DNA from: a virus
IMG/VR virus record: IMGVR_UViG_3300048924_000628
Span: 1-34,958 of that record
Direction: 5' to 3' (one strand)
DNA: 34,958 bases
The notes under the pieces were generated by a model that saw only the letters and a program-made list of their open reading frames with translations, searched no databases and had not been told where the DNA came from. Shown here one piece after another: positions 8,620 to 16,081 of this stretch; position 1 is the stretch's first letter; each line of letters opens with the position of its first letter. The position numbers were made by a program, and so were the translations under genes.

Positions 8620-9092
8620 CGGAGCGCTCCGAAATGGTCACTCACCAGATCCTCGATCTCAGACATGTTCTCGGCCGACAAGCCGACAAACGGACGCGCT
8701 GGGATGGTGACCGACTTCGCGAAAACGCCGTTGCCGCCGATGGAAAAGGCGAGGACGTCGCCGTTCTTCGGCACGATCGTCATGCCGTCCTGGTGGACGT
8801 GCGCGCGCTCCCAGGTGGAACCCCACTCGGCCTCGTCTGCCGACGCTGTCCAAGAAATCGAATAGAGCAGGTGTTGGCCGCTTTCGACCAGGATGGATGT
8901 GCCCTCGCTGTTCGGCTTCCAGGCAGTGCCGTCAGGCGCGGTCTTTTCTTCCGAGATCCGCCGACGTGTCTGGCTTTCGCCAAGGGCGCCCAGCATCGTC
9001 ATCAACTCGGTCGGGTCGAAATCGAGGATCGGCTCCAGCTTTTTGAGAACGGTTGAAAGGTCGCCGGAGTCGACGATAAGGGAAACGCTCAT
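8616..9092 (-). CDS. Virion morphogenesis protein (Mu gpG / P2 gpS family)
   Basis: A 158-residue protein of the phage virion morphogenesis family. Typical features are the N-terminal VLKKLEPIL stretch, the MTMLGALGESQTRRRISEEKTAPDGTAWKPNS segment (residues about 32-62), where the DGTAWKPNS-like motif is a hallmark, and the C-terminal PARPFVGLSAENMSEIEDLVSDHF. In Mu gpG aids assembly of the head and its joining to tails; P2 gpS is the tail completion protein. In Mu this gene follows F; here it sits after T and gp36. It is coupled to both neighbours by 4-base overlaps. Confidence 0.88.
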   Translation of the reverse strand: MSVSLIVDSGDLSTVLKKLEPILDFDPTELMTMLGALGESQTRRRISEEKTAPDGTAWKPNSEGTSILVESGQHLLYSISWTASADEAEWGSTWERAHVHQDGMTIVPKNGDVLAFSIGGNGVFAKSVTIPARPFVGLSAENMSEIEDLVSDHFGALR

Positions 9093-9547
9093 ATCCGGCC
9101 AAGCCTCTCGCGGGTGAACATCCGCTCGGGCGCGGAAACGATGACCTCATTCTGGCCAAGATCGGCGCTCGGTTCATCCGCCGAGCCGGACGATGTTGAT
9201 GTGGTCAGCGCGCCCTTGCCAGCAGCAATTGCTTCCAACCGCTTTATAGCCTGATCATAGCGTTCTTTGATGTTTTCCGACGACCGAGAGAACGCCAGCG
9301 CGATCCGATAAAAGGCTATGTCGATGGCATACACGCGAAGGACGTCGAGCGAGGACTGATCCAGTCCGGAAAGATCCGCGGCGGAATACCGAGCGGCCAG
9401 GATGGCGCGGATCTCTGTAGAGGCGTCATTGAGACCAAAGCCGATGCGGGCATCATCACGCAAGCCGGTGTTTTCATCCGCGGCAACAAGCGTGAGCTCG
9501 TGAGGGAAGCGGGCTTCCATGTCGGAAATAGTAGCGTATGTCGTCAT
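9089..9547 (-). CDS. Mu gp36-like protein (DUF1320)
   Basis: A 152-residue DUF1320 protein. The start MTTYATISDMEARFPHELTLVAADENTG and the middle DASTEIRAILAARYS ... VLRVYAIDIAFYRIALAFSRSSENIKERYDQAIKRLEAIAAGK are the recognisable family features. Mu gp36 and related proteins are head-completion adaptors that sit near the portal at the head-tail interface. The C-terminal acidic/serine-rich stretch is probably disordered. A 4-base overlap couples it to the gpG homologue. Confidence 0.88.
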   Translation of the reverse strand: MTTYATISDMEARFPHELTLVAADENTGLRDDARIGFGLNDASTEIRAILAARYSAADLSGLDQSSLDVLRVYAIDIAFYRIALAFSRSSENIKERYDQAIKRLEAIAAGKGALTTSTSSGSADEPSADLGQNEVIVSAPERMFTRERLGRI

Positions 9548-9597
9548 ATCACCCTCGGATTTTGGTCCCGCTGCGGCCCCTCCCGCTCAGGAAGCAG

Positions 9598-9918
9598 TCA
9601 GTCGGCTGGCGGCTCTGCGCCTTCATTTCCATCCGGGTCGGTAGCTTCGTCTGCATCATCGGCCTCGAACTCTTCCCACCGGCCGTCGAGCTTCAGCAGC
9701 GGATCGCCGCGAAGTGCATCGAGTGCCTTTCCGATCTCCTCGGATGTGCTGCCCAATTCGTCCTGGCGGATCTCGCGAGGCTCAGGGCCGAAGGATAAAC
9801 CGGCACGACGGCGTGGCCCGGCCGGCGCACTGACGATGAGTACCTGTTCCGCGACCATCATCTTTTGCAGCTCACCCTCGGCGGCCTGCTTGGGTTTGCG
9901 TGATTTTGCAGTGCTCAT
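9598..9918 (-). CDS. Mu gp35-like small head-region protein
   Basis: A 106-residue protein beginning MSTAKSRKPKQAAEGELQKMM. The frame runs further upstream, but the ATG at 9918 fits the gap after the capsid gene and has a GGAGAG motif close upstream. The sequence VLIVSAPAGPRRRAGLSFGPEPREIRQDELG, followed by a LLKLDGRWEEFEAD stretch and an acidic tail (DADEATDPDGNEGAEPPAD), resembles the gp35/HI1506-type proteins that follow the major head gene in Mu-like phages. The role is not established; it is probably a small structural or head-completion protein. A strong hairpin lies between it and the capsid gene. Confidence 0.7.
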   Translation of the reverse strand: MSTAKSRKPKQAAEGELQKMMVAEQVLIVSAPAGPRRRAGLSFGPEPREIRQDELGSTSEEIGKALDALRGDPLLKLDGRWEEFEADDADEATDPDGNEGAEPPAD

Positions 9919-9973
9919 CTGTCTCTCCTGACGGTTCTTGGGAAAGCAGCTCAACAGCTGATTGCCAAAGAAC

Positions 9974-10006
9974 CGCCGGCCGCTTGGGAGGAAACAGCGG
10001 CCGGCG
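9974..10006 (-). terminator. Hairpin after major capsid gene, partial terminator or attenuator
   Basis: An 11-bp perfect inverted repeat, CGCCGGCCGCT and AGCGGCCGGCG with an 11-base loop, starts about 30 bases after the capsid stop. On the minus strand it is followed by GTTCTTTGG, a weak U-tract. It could lower transcription into gp35 and the tail genes, or stabilise the capsid mRNA 3' end. Confidence 0.55.
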
Positions 10007-10036
10007 ATCTGGGGACCAACGCGGCCCCCGCCCGGG

Positions 10037-10933
10037 TCAGTTAAGAAGCGGTGCTTCGATAATCTGAACGAGGTTCTGGACTGTGTTGGTCGAGCCGGCG
10101 ATTTCCTTGGAAAGCAGGACCTCGCGAGCATTGAACAGGTTTGTATTGCCGGTGATCAGATGGGTCGGCCGGATGTTGAGCTTGCGGCCCTCGTCATCCG
10201 TGAAGCTTGCCATCGCGGTGAAGGCTTCCTTGAGGTTGGCCGCATCAAGCGTATCGGTCGAACCGAAAGCCATCTGCCAGAACCCGAAACCTGCGGCGAC
10301 ACGAGCATCGACGCCGTACATGTACTCGTCTCGCATGAACGCAGCGTCCGAAGTCTTCGGATCTTCCTTCGAAACGAAATTGTAGTCCCGGCGTTTCTGG
10401 AAGATCCACGGCTTGAGCGGTTTGGACAGGTCCGCCAGGATCCACATCTCGCCGGAACCAGGAGCGTAGTTCTCGACGGAGGTGACGTTCCCAGGCTTGC
10501 CGACCGGATGATCGGTATCGAAGAAGTTTTGACCGTCGTAGCAGCCCGTCGTCGCGCCGTTGTTTATGAGATCGAAGGTGATCTCGTCCGGGTGCAGCGC
10601 CGCTGAGTTACCCATCATTTGGAAGCGCGGAGAGTAAAGACCGAGCTTGTCGTCCTCGATGTCGTCACGCATGACGCCGATTGTGGACTCGAACTTTTCG
10701 TTGCGGATCGAATAGCCCTTGGCAGCAAGGCTGTTGATCTGGCGATCGCCGATCCACTTACGCAGCTTCGGGATATCCCCCAGCCAGCCATAGGTTTCTT
10801 CCGAAGCCGTCGAGGTAACTACGGTTGCAAGTTGCTGATAAAGTGTCGTCGTGCTCGTGAGGCCGAGCTGGAACGATGTCTTGAAACCGCGCTGGGCGGC
10901 GGCAAGCAGATCGGGCGTGATAACGCGCGTCAT
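10037..10933 (-). CDS. Major head subunit (Mu gpT family)
   Basis: A 298-residue protein of the Mu-like major head subunit family (Mu gpT is about 305). Landmarks are the start MTRVITPDLLAAAQRGFKTSFQLGLTST, the EETYGWLGDIPKLRKWIGDRQINSLAAKGYSIRNEKFESTIGV segment (residues about 41-85), the NFFDTDHPVG segment, and the C-terminal RPTHLITGNTNLFNAREVLLSK-type region. The ATG at 10933 is the true start; upstream codons lie in another gene's frame. A strong hairpin follows its stop, matching the need for more capsid than tail protein. It builds the icosahedral shell after protease/scaffold assembly. Confidence 0.92.
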   Translation of the reverse strand: MTRVITPDLLAAAQRGFKTSFQLGLTSTTTLYQQLATVVTSTASEETYGWLGDIPKLRKWIGDRQINSLAAKGYSIRNEKFESTIGVMRDDIEDDKLGLYSPRFQMMGNSAALHPDEITFDLINNGATTGCYDGQNFFDTDHPVGKPGNVTSVENYAPGSGEMWILADLSKPLKPWIFQKRRDYNFVSKEDPKTSDAAFMRDEYMYGVDARVAAGFGFWQMAFGSTDTLDAANLKEAFTAMASFTDDEGRKLNIRPTHLITGNTNLFNAREVLLSKEIAGSTNTVQNLVQIIEAPLLN

Positions 10934-10961
10934 AGAATGGTCCCCTGAAGGTTGATTAAGG

Positions 10962-11366
10962 TCAGGAACCGACGCGTACGAAGACGCCGTCGCTTTCGAC
11001 CAGGATGATCTTGCCCGCAACAGAGCGGGTGTTGGTGGCAGCGGTCTTCGCAACCGTCTGGTCGTCAACCAAGTAGGCGTCTTTGTTGACGTCACCGGCA
11101 GTGACGGCATCGCCGGGCAGGTTGAAAAACTTGAACACGCCGCGCTTGAACTCGACAGATGCAGCAGCATCGGCGCCGGTGTTTTTGACCGTCTTGGTGG
11201 CGATACCAAGCACGGTCAGCGCCAGACCGGTTTTGCCGGCGATTGCCAACCCAGCCTCTGTGGCAACGATCGCGCCTTGGAGAATGGTCGCGCCACCCTT
11301 CATTGGAGCCTGTGCATAGATGCCTTCGATCTCGGTCGGCTGGCGCGCCTGGGTCATTGCAGACAT
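10962..11366 (-). CDS. Putative head decoration / stabilisation protein
   Basis: A 134-residue protein from MSAMTQARQPTEIEGIYAQAPMKGG. It looks like a small beta-rich protein (LQGAIVATEAGLAIAGKTGLALTVLGIATKT ... SVEFKRGVFKFFNLPGDAVTAGDVNKDAYLVDDQTVAKTAA ... KIILVESDGVFVRVG) of the kind that decorates phage heads, and it lies exactly between scaffold/protease and the major head gene. The frame also opens with TTG at 11384, but the ATG at 11366 has a GGAG ribosome-binding motif 9 bases upstream and is preferred. Decoration-type proteins bind the outside of the expanded capsid. The assignment is by context and general features. Confidence 0.7.
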   Translation of the reverse strand: MSAMTQARQPTEIEGIYAQAPMKGGATILQGAIVATEAGLAIAGKTGLALTVLGIATKTVKNTGADAAASVEFKRGVFKFFNLPGDAVTAGDVNKDAYLVDDQTVAKTAATNTRSVAGKIILVESDGVFVRVGS

Positions 11367-11400
11367 ATTCTTGTTCTCCGGCAAAAAAATCGGTTGGGAA

Positions 11401-11856
11401 TTAGGCGGCGATCAAGCCGTTCGCCTTGCGGTAATCGTCTTCGGAAAGACCCATCTGACGCATGACATCGCGGTCTTCGGCAGAAAGGGTCGACAGCTGG
11501 TTGGCTGGCGTCTTGCCGTCGAGGGTCGATGCCGCAAGCGCTGACGTCGTGACACCGAGAAGAGCGGTAACGGAAGTGAGGCCGTCAGCCGTAGCGCAGA
11601 GCGCTGCGTACTGCTCTCGCTGGGCAGGCGAGATTTTCTTTTCCTTCAGCGCGCCCTCGAGCAGCGCATCCACCTTGGACTGGTGATCTGCCTTGGTGCG
11701 GGTTTCAAGATCAGCCGACAACGAAGCCACCTTGTTCAGCGCTTCCTGGTGGACTGCGGGATCGATGCGGGACTTGAGGGACGAGATTGCAGACAAGCAG
11801 GAGTTTTCGGCGGCGTCTTCGGTCAGGCCGAGGGCGACTGCGATGGCTTTCAGCAT
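11401..11856 (-). CDS. Internal in-frame scaffold protein (Mu gpZ-type)
   Basis: Inside the protease gene an ATG at 11856 is preceded 7 bases upstream by a clear GGAG ribosome-binding motif (CCGGAGCCTAAA before ATG). It would make a 151-residue protein (MLKAIAVALGLTEDAAEN...) equal to the helical C-terminal half. Mu and related phages make their scaffold this way, from an internal start in the protease gene, so the scaffold is in excess over protease. The domain is rich in K, A, D, E and S with coiled-coil-like helices (DLETRTKADHQSKVDALLEGALKEK). That the start is used is inferred. Confidence 0.65.
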   Translation of the reverse strand: MLKAIAVALGLTEDAAENSCLSAISSLKSRIDPAVHQEALNKVASLSADLETRTKADHQSKVDALLEGALKEKKISPAQREQYAALCATADGLTSVTALLGVTTSALAASTLDGKTPANQLSTLSAEDRDVMRQMGLSEDDYRKANGLIAA

Positions 11857-12405
11857 TTTAGGCTCCGGAGTTGAGGTAAGGTCGGCCGACGCTACGGCCG
11901 GCATGGATGCAGCGGGTGCAGCGACGAGCGCGGCCGAGTGCAGCCAAAAGGCACGGCCCTGTTCGTCATGCTTGAGCACTGGCGAGATGTAACGATGGGT
12001 GCGGGCCGTAAGGACGCGAAGTCCTTCCTCCAACCATTCGACCTTGCCGAATAGTCCCGTAGCTCGCGCTTCAAGCTTGGAGATCCACCCCACGGCAGGC
12101 GCATTGTCGCCGAACATCGCCTTCTTGACCGTCGCATGGTCAACATCAACGGGCAGATCGATGCCGTCCTGCACGAAGCGTGCAGCCAGCAATTCGGGGT
12201 CGACATCAAACTGACGCCCATCGCGAGCGGTGAACTTGCCACGCGGCGCGACCATGATCCACTCAGGACCACGATTGGCCGCAGCTGCGGCCGGATCAGC
12301 CACGAAGGCGTCGAGGACCGTCAGTCCGGTCATGCTATCGGCGACGCCCATAGCAGGCGCTGCGAGGCAGGAAATCAGGAAGGTGGTTGCGGTGTGTTTC
12401 GACAT
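11401..12405 (-). CDS. Head maturation protease / scaffold (Mu gpI family)
   Basis: A 334-residue protein. The N-terminal domain (about residues 40-160) matches Mu-like prophage protease I: PEWIMVAPRGKFTARDGRQFDVDPELLAARF, then LPVDVDHATVKKAMFGDNAPAVGWISKLEARATGLFGKVEWLEEGLRVL, with THRYISPVLKHDEQGRAFWLHSAALV completing it. It self-cleaves and cuts scaffold during head maturation. The C-terminal domain after about residue 180 is helical and works as scaffold, and can be made separately from an internal start at 11856. I chose the ATG at 12405 (MSKHTATTF) over the one at 12432, since upstream residues look non-coding. No strong ribosome-binding motif stands before either ATG. Palindrome B lies just upstream. 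Confidence 0.88.
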   Translation of the reverse strand: MSKHTATTFLISCLAAPAMGVADSMTGLTVLDAFVADPAAAAANRGPEWIMVAPRGKFTARDGRQFDVDPELLAARFVQDGIDLPVDVDHATVKKAMFGDNAPAVGWISKLEARATGLFGKVEWLEEGLRVLTARTHRYISPVLKHDEQGRAFWLHSAALVAAPAASMPAVASADLTSTPEPKMLKAIAVALGLTEDAAENSCLSAISSLKSRIDPAVHQEALNKVASLSADLETRTKADHQSKVDALLEGALKEKKISPAQREQYAALCATADGLTSVTALLGVTTSALAASTLDGKTPANQLSTLSAEDRDVMRQMGLSEDDYRKANGLIAA

Positions 12406-12439
12406 GAGGCATGTTTGCCATGTCGAGGGCATTAGGCCG

Positions 12440-12459
12440 GGCTGACAGCTGTCATCCCC
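12440..12459. promoter_or_regulatory. Late-operon palindrome B (before protease/capsid operon)
   Basis: The exact 12-base core TGACAGCTGTCA (12443..12454) with a G-rich left flank and TCCCC on the right matches sites A and C. It ends about 36 bases before the protease start. In Mu, an activator-dependent late promoter lies just before the same gene (I), so I infer a Mor-family activator site. No convincing -10 element was found. Confidence 0.6.
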
Positions 12460-12505
12460 TCAAGCACGCCGGAAGATTGCCCGCTCACCCCACCATAGCG
12501 CACAC

Positions 12506-12532
12506 GCTTCAAAATTGAAGCAGTTTTGAAGC
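12506..12532. repeat. Inverted repeat upstream of the secreted-protein moron
   Basis: GCTTCAAAA and TTTTGAAGC flank a 9-base centre that itself contains TTGAAGC, so CTTCAAAATTGAAG forms a second, smaller palindrome. It lies in the 200-base gap between the divergent protease and moron genes. It could be an operator for the moron promoter or an A/T-rich dyad at a transcription boundary. Nothing else in the gap is recognisable. Confidence 0.45.
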
Positions 12533-12639
12533 CCGCTGACGCGATTTCAGGTAACCTTACGGGTATGCGGTCGTCTGACCCCTCTTGCGCGCGCCTACGC
12601 CCGCTCTATGCTTGATGTGAAATCGGCTCGGGGGAAATG

Positions 12640-13071
12640 ATGAAAGCAGTGGCTCTGGCGCTTGTTGCGTCCTTATCAGCGGTGCCAAGTTACGCGGCCG
12701 ACTGGCCACCAGCAGACAACTATCTGAACCCGATCGTTGACTGCGCTTCTGCACCCAGCCCCGATATGTGCAACTCTTCGAAAACGACTTGGCGGGATAA
12801 CTATCGGAAAGCCATCGGTGGTGACTATCAAGGTCAGCGGAACGTTTCCTACTGCTTGAGCACCGGATGTAATAAATCGGTCAAAGAGAACGCTTTACTG
12901 GGTTGCGCGTGGCGGATCGTGATCCTGGAGTCGGGGCACCTTGATGCGGACGAGTCCGATACCAGCAATGCAGACTTTTATTGCGGGCCAGACAGGATTA
13001 GCAAAACCGCTTTAGCAACGGCTCAGGCACAGGCGCGAACCATGCTAAAAATGCTGGCAGGAACCAACTGA
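12640..13071 (+). CDS. Secreted small protein, lysogenic-conversion (moron) candidate
   Basis: A 143-residue protein on the strand opposite to all late genes, set between the MuF and protease genes. Residues 1-19 (MKAVALALVASLSAVPSYA) form a clear Sec signal peptide with an AXA cleavage site before ADWPP. The mature part has several cysteines (DCAS, MCNSS, SYCLSTGC, LGCAWR, FYCGPD), which fit disulfide bonds in the periplasm. The start at 12640 is favoured over 12637 because GGGGGA stands 5 bases upstream. Its own promoter region, orientation and signal peptide fit a moron expressed from the lysogen. I do not recognise the family and assign no function. Confidence 0.8.
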   Translation: MKAVALALVASLSAVPSYAADWPPADNYLNPIVDCASAPSPDMCNSSKTTWRDNYRKAIGGDYQGQRNVSYCLSTGCNKSVKENALLGCAWRIVILESGHLDADESDTSNADFYCGPDRISKTALATAQAQARTMLKMLAGTN

Positions 13072-13106
13072 TTGAACCTGACGCGATTTCGAACTAATAT
13101 TCCCAA

Positions 13107-13186
13107 AGCGCGGCAGCGAAATCCGTAGGCCTCGATTGCCCCTTGGAGGGTTCCCGTTACCGGGATCGGTCCCTCCCTGCCGCGCT
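13107..13186. terminator. Large nested inverted repeat between convergent genes
   Basis: Outer 10-bp arms AGCGCGGCAG (13107..13116) and CTGCCGCGCT (13177..13186) pair perfectly. Inside them GGAGGG pairs with CCCTCC, and CCCG/CGGG close a TTAC loop. The structure fills the gap between the secreted moron (+) and MuF (-), ending at the MuF stop codon. No T-run follows on either strand, so it is not a standard intrinsic terminator. It may be a bidirectional boundary or a small structured RNA. Confidence 0.5.
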
Positions 13187-14412
13187 CATTCCACCCAAGG
13201 CCATGCGATCCCGGCTCGCTCAACCTGCCTCCGCAGTTCACCCTCCGTTTTCTGATGGAGGGAAGTGACCCGCATGTAGCCGTTTTCCGAAACCGTCACG
13301 AAGCTTCGCCACAGCGCTCGCCCTATCCATCCAATCAGCATCCGGCTTGCTCCTTTGGTCTTCTGGAGGTTGGGCAGGATCGCTCCGTCGGACAGGAGTT
13401 GGGGCAGCGTCGCGAAGTCGTCCACTGGCAGTCTGTGCCTAACGACACGATCGGCGATATCCTCACTGGTGATCGAGATTACAGGCGACTTTGCGCCGAG
13501 CTCCGCAGCAAGCTTAGCATTGTGGCCGGCTGGCAACCAAACCTTCTGCGGCAGTTTAGGCGCAATCCGTAGGTATGGATCCTCCCAGAGATCTTTCAGG
13601 ACCTTCGTCGCATCCTCTGGTGCTGCCGTCTCCAACTTGGTTTCAAGATTGCGGATCAGCGTCGAGGCGCGAGCTAGGCCAGGATTGGTTTGCCATCCGG
13701 CATCGATGCCAGGCGGCACCATGGTGATCTCACCGGTGCGGCGGTTTCGATGAGGAGTGTCGGGGCCGAGATCCGGAGGGCTGCTGCGATAGAGCACGCC
13801 ACCCTCTTCGGGGACGCGACCAAGAAGCCGCTCTGCCTCTCGTGCCGAAATTTGACGCACCTGGCATTTGCAGAGCCAGCCATTCGGTGGCCAATGCGTC
13901 TGCCAAAACGGATGATCGACAGGCAAGATGATGCCGACCCAGCTGAGATGCTCCGGACGCGGATCGCCTGACGTCGTTCGAACATAGAGGATATACGGCA
14001 GCGCCTTCTTGGATCGCTGCACCCGTTCCCACTGACCGGCCGATCGGGCGCTATTCGCATTCGACCAGAAGATTGTCTTCAGGCGACGATCACTGGAAAA
14101 GTTCACCATCCGATCGGGCTGTTCACCGATCGGGTCGGTGACCATGCGTGGTCCCCACCATCCTTGCTTCGTCAGTTCCTTTTCGATCAGCGGTTTCCAG
14201 CTGTCGAAACCCTTGCCCTCAGCGATCGCCTGGGCAATCGTCGACCGGAACGAGGTGAGCACGTCCAGCTCGGTCACCTTTGCCACGGTGAACTTGTAAG
14301 CATGCTCCTCGGCCCAAACGTCGAGGTAGGAAAACGCCGGCACATTGGACTTGCCGTCGAAATAGCTGGTGACCTCAGCAGGCACAGCGAAGACTTTGCG
14401 AGTTTCCTTCAC
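13186..14412 (-). CDS. MuF head morphogenesis protein with C-terminal RNase-toxin-like domain
   Basis: A 408-residue protein beginning at GTG (14412) five bases from the portal stop. Residues about 50-200 form the MuF domain (IAQAIAEGKGFDSWKPLIEKEL, then IFWSNANSARSAGQWERVQRSKKALPYILYVRTTSGDPRPEHLSWVG), with the family's late NGWLCKCQVRQIS motif at about 178-189. MuF proteins bind the portal and enter the head. After a linker, residues about 285-395 (QKVWLPAGHNAKLAAELGAKSPVISITSEDIADRVVRH ... FVTVSENGYMRVTSLHQ) resemble the PBECR-type (phage Barnase-EndoU-ColicinE5/D-RelE-like) nuclease domains that are fused to MuF in many phages. Candidate catalytic residues include H326. Whether the domain is active is unknown; no immunity gene is evident. 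Confidence 0.82.
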   Translation of the reverse strand: MKETRKVFAVPAEVTSYFDGKSNVPAFSYLDVWAEEHAYKFTVAKVTELDVLTSFRSTIAQAIAEGKGFDSWKPLIEKELTKQGWWGPRMVTDPIGEQPDRMVNFSSDRRLKTIFWSNANSARSAGQWERVQRSKKALPYILYVRTTSGDPRPEHLSWVGIILPVDHPFWQTHWPPNGWLCKCQVRQISAREAERLLGRVPEEGGVLYRSSPPDLGPDTPHRNRRTGEITMVPPGIDAGWQTNPGLARASTLIRNLETKLETAAPEDATKVLKDLWEDPYLRIAPKLPQKVWLPAGHNAKLAAELGAKSPVISITSEDIADRVVRHRLPVDDFATLPQLLSDGAILPNLQKTKGASRMLIGWIGRALWRSFVTVSENGYMRVTSLHQKTEGELRRQVERAGIAWPWVE

Positions 14413-14416
14413 GCCA

Positions 14417-16081
14417 TCAGTCCGCGATGTCGCCGATGCCGCGTGCGATCGCCGTCAAACGACCGAGACGCTCGGCCATCTTCGAGGCGTCCGGACCGGA
14501 GGCTTGAAGCATCTTCAAAGCGTCTTCAAAGCTTGTTGCGTTGAGGACGATGTCGGCGATTGGCTGGACAATGGGATTAGCCATTTCCTCCCAGTCGTCC
14601 ATGGCGCGGGCAAATAGCGTTTCGACCTGGTCGAGCGCATCAGGCTCGCCGGCCTCGGCCGCAAGGAAGGCAGTGCAGGCACCGCACCGGCACGCGCGGC
14701 GATGATCGATGACGATCGCCGAAAGCGCGGCGGTCTTCGATTTCGCTTCCTGGGCGGCCTTGTCATCGTTTGCCGGCACCGGTGCCTTTGCCTCACGAGC
14801 CTTCGTAGACGGCTCCGATGCTCCCGGCGCTGCGGTGGAGACGGGAGGCGTCAGCAGCTCGTCACCCTCGCCGGGATCCGAGAGGCCGATCTTTTCGCGG
14901 ACCTCGGATTGCTTGATACGCAAGCCGAGCGGTACAAGTCGCTCGACCGCCGTGCTCAGAGCATCGATGTCCTCCGGGTCGGAGACCAACAGCTGGACCT
15001 GCGGATAGTGTTCCTGAGGACCAAAGTTCAAATCGACGAACACTTTGATCAGGTCACGATTGGCAGTTCGCGAAAGCTGCTTCCCGTCTGCCGTCAGAAT
15101 ATCGAGGCGGACTTCATTGTGGATCTTGGCCTGACCGAGCGACGATCCGTTGTCACTCGTCATGGTCTGCCCAACGACAAGCTTGGAGACCTGCTTGTCA
15201 ACGTAATCTACCAGGCCGCCGAAGACTGCAGCGCCATTCGATCCAGTGACTTCATGGAACTCGATATCCATCCCGGCCGGAATGATCGCGGCCGCGTCGT
15301 TGGCGATCGACGACACGGCCCTCAGAAGCGTGCGTTTGTCAGCCGGGCTTGCGGCAGCATTATATTTGCCGACGCGCAGAGGCATCCCGTAAACTTCAGA
15401 AAATGCCGCCCAGTCCTGCAGAGTGAACTGCTGGATCAGATAACCCCACGCCGCCGCACGCGCCATTCCTCTTCGGAGCGGCAAGCCCATCTTGGTTCGC
15501 GGTAGATGCCGCAGAAACTTGCCTTCAGGCAGCACCTCGCCCTCGATCGAGCCATCCACTGCGAGCCGCAGTTCGGATAGGGTCAGTCGATCGAATTGGA
15601 AAAAGCGTGGATCCCGCGGCTTGTACTCAACCGGCTTCAGGAACTTGCTTTCATATTCCCACATCATCTCGACAACGGCGTATCCCTTGGAAATACCGTC
15701 CGTCAGATTGCCGAGTGCCTCACCGAACTCAGGATCGTTAACCAGCTCGGTGACGGCATCGACAACCTTCCTGTCCGCCTTTCCTGCTTCAACGGTGGGA
15801 TTGATCCCTTCGATAGCCAAGCGCCTGGTCTGCAGCTGGGATGCATAGTGCAGATACCGCTCTTCCATCTCTTCCGCGAGCGTGAGGTAGGATCGGGCAT
15901 CACCAATTGCTGCATCACGAAGGATCGTCCCAAGGCGCTCAGGTGTAAGTCCTGATGCGACACGGTCCTCATGTGTCCGCCGGACGCCTGCAATGGTCGG
16001 TGTTGCGACCTCCTGCGAAAGAGCCTGGACGATGATGGCCTGTCCATCGGGGCCAAGTATGGAGGATGTACGCGTGGTCAC
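14417..16081 (-). CDS. Portal protein (Mu gp29-like, DUF935)
   Basis: A 554-residue DUF935 portal protein. Landmarks are LTPERLGTILRDAAIGDARSYLTLAEEMEERYLHYASQLQTRRLAI near residues 40-90, GYAVVEMMWEYE, FFQFDRLTLSELRLAVDGS, and MGLPLRRGMARAAAWGYLIQQFTLQDWAAFSEVYGMPLRVGKY, in family order. The dodecameric portal forms the DNA entry vertex and connects to the terminase. GTG at 16081 is my preferred start; TTG at 16084 in the same frame is equally close to a GGGAG ribosome-binding motif, giving one extra residue. It overlaps the terminase stop by 4 bases, so translation is coupled. The C-terminal tail includes a short Cys-rich RACRCGACTAF segment. Confidence 0.9.
   Translation of the reverse strand: MTTRTSSILGPDGQAIIVQALSQEVATPTIAGVRRTHEDRVASGLTPERLGTILRDAAIGDARSYLTLAEEMEERYLHYASQLQTRRLAIEGINPTVEAGKADRKVVDAVTELVNDPEFGEALGNLTDGISKGYAVVEMMWEYESKFLKPVEYKPRDPRFFQFDRLTLSELRLAVDGSIEGEVLPEGKFLRHLPRTKMGLPLRRGMARAAAWGYLIQQFTLQDWAAFSEVYGMPLRVGKYNAAASPADKRTLLRAVSSIANDAAAIIPAGMDIEFHEVTGSNGAAVFGGLVDYVDKQVSKLVVGQTMTSDNGSSLGQAKIHNEVRLDILTADGKQLSRTANRDLIKVFVDLNFGPQEHYPQVQLLVSDPEDIDALSTAVERLVPLGLRIKQSEVREKIGLSDPGEGDELLTPPVSTAAPGASEPSTKAREAKAPVPANDDKAAQEAKSKTAALSAIVIDHRRACRCGACTAFLAAEAGEPDALDQVETLFARAMDDWEEMANPIVQPIADIVLNATSFEDALKMLQASGPDASKMAERLGRLTAIARGIGDIAD

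Noticed and set aside
12640-13071. Secreted moron as immunity protein for the MuF toxin domain
   Set aside because: The signal peptide would send it to the periplasm, while the suspected RNase would act in the cytoplasm.
13107-13186. Possible tRNA because of pairing ends and about 80-base length
   Set aside because: No T-loop GGTTCGA consensus, no proper anticodon arm and no CCA-side pattern on either strand.
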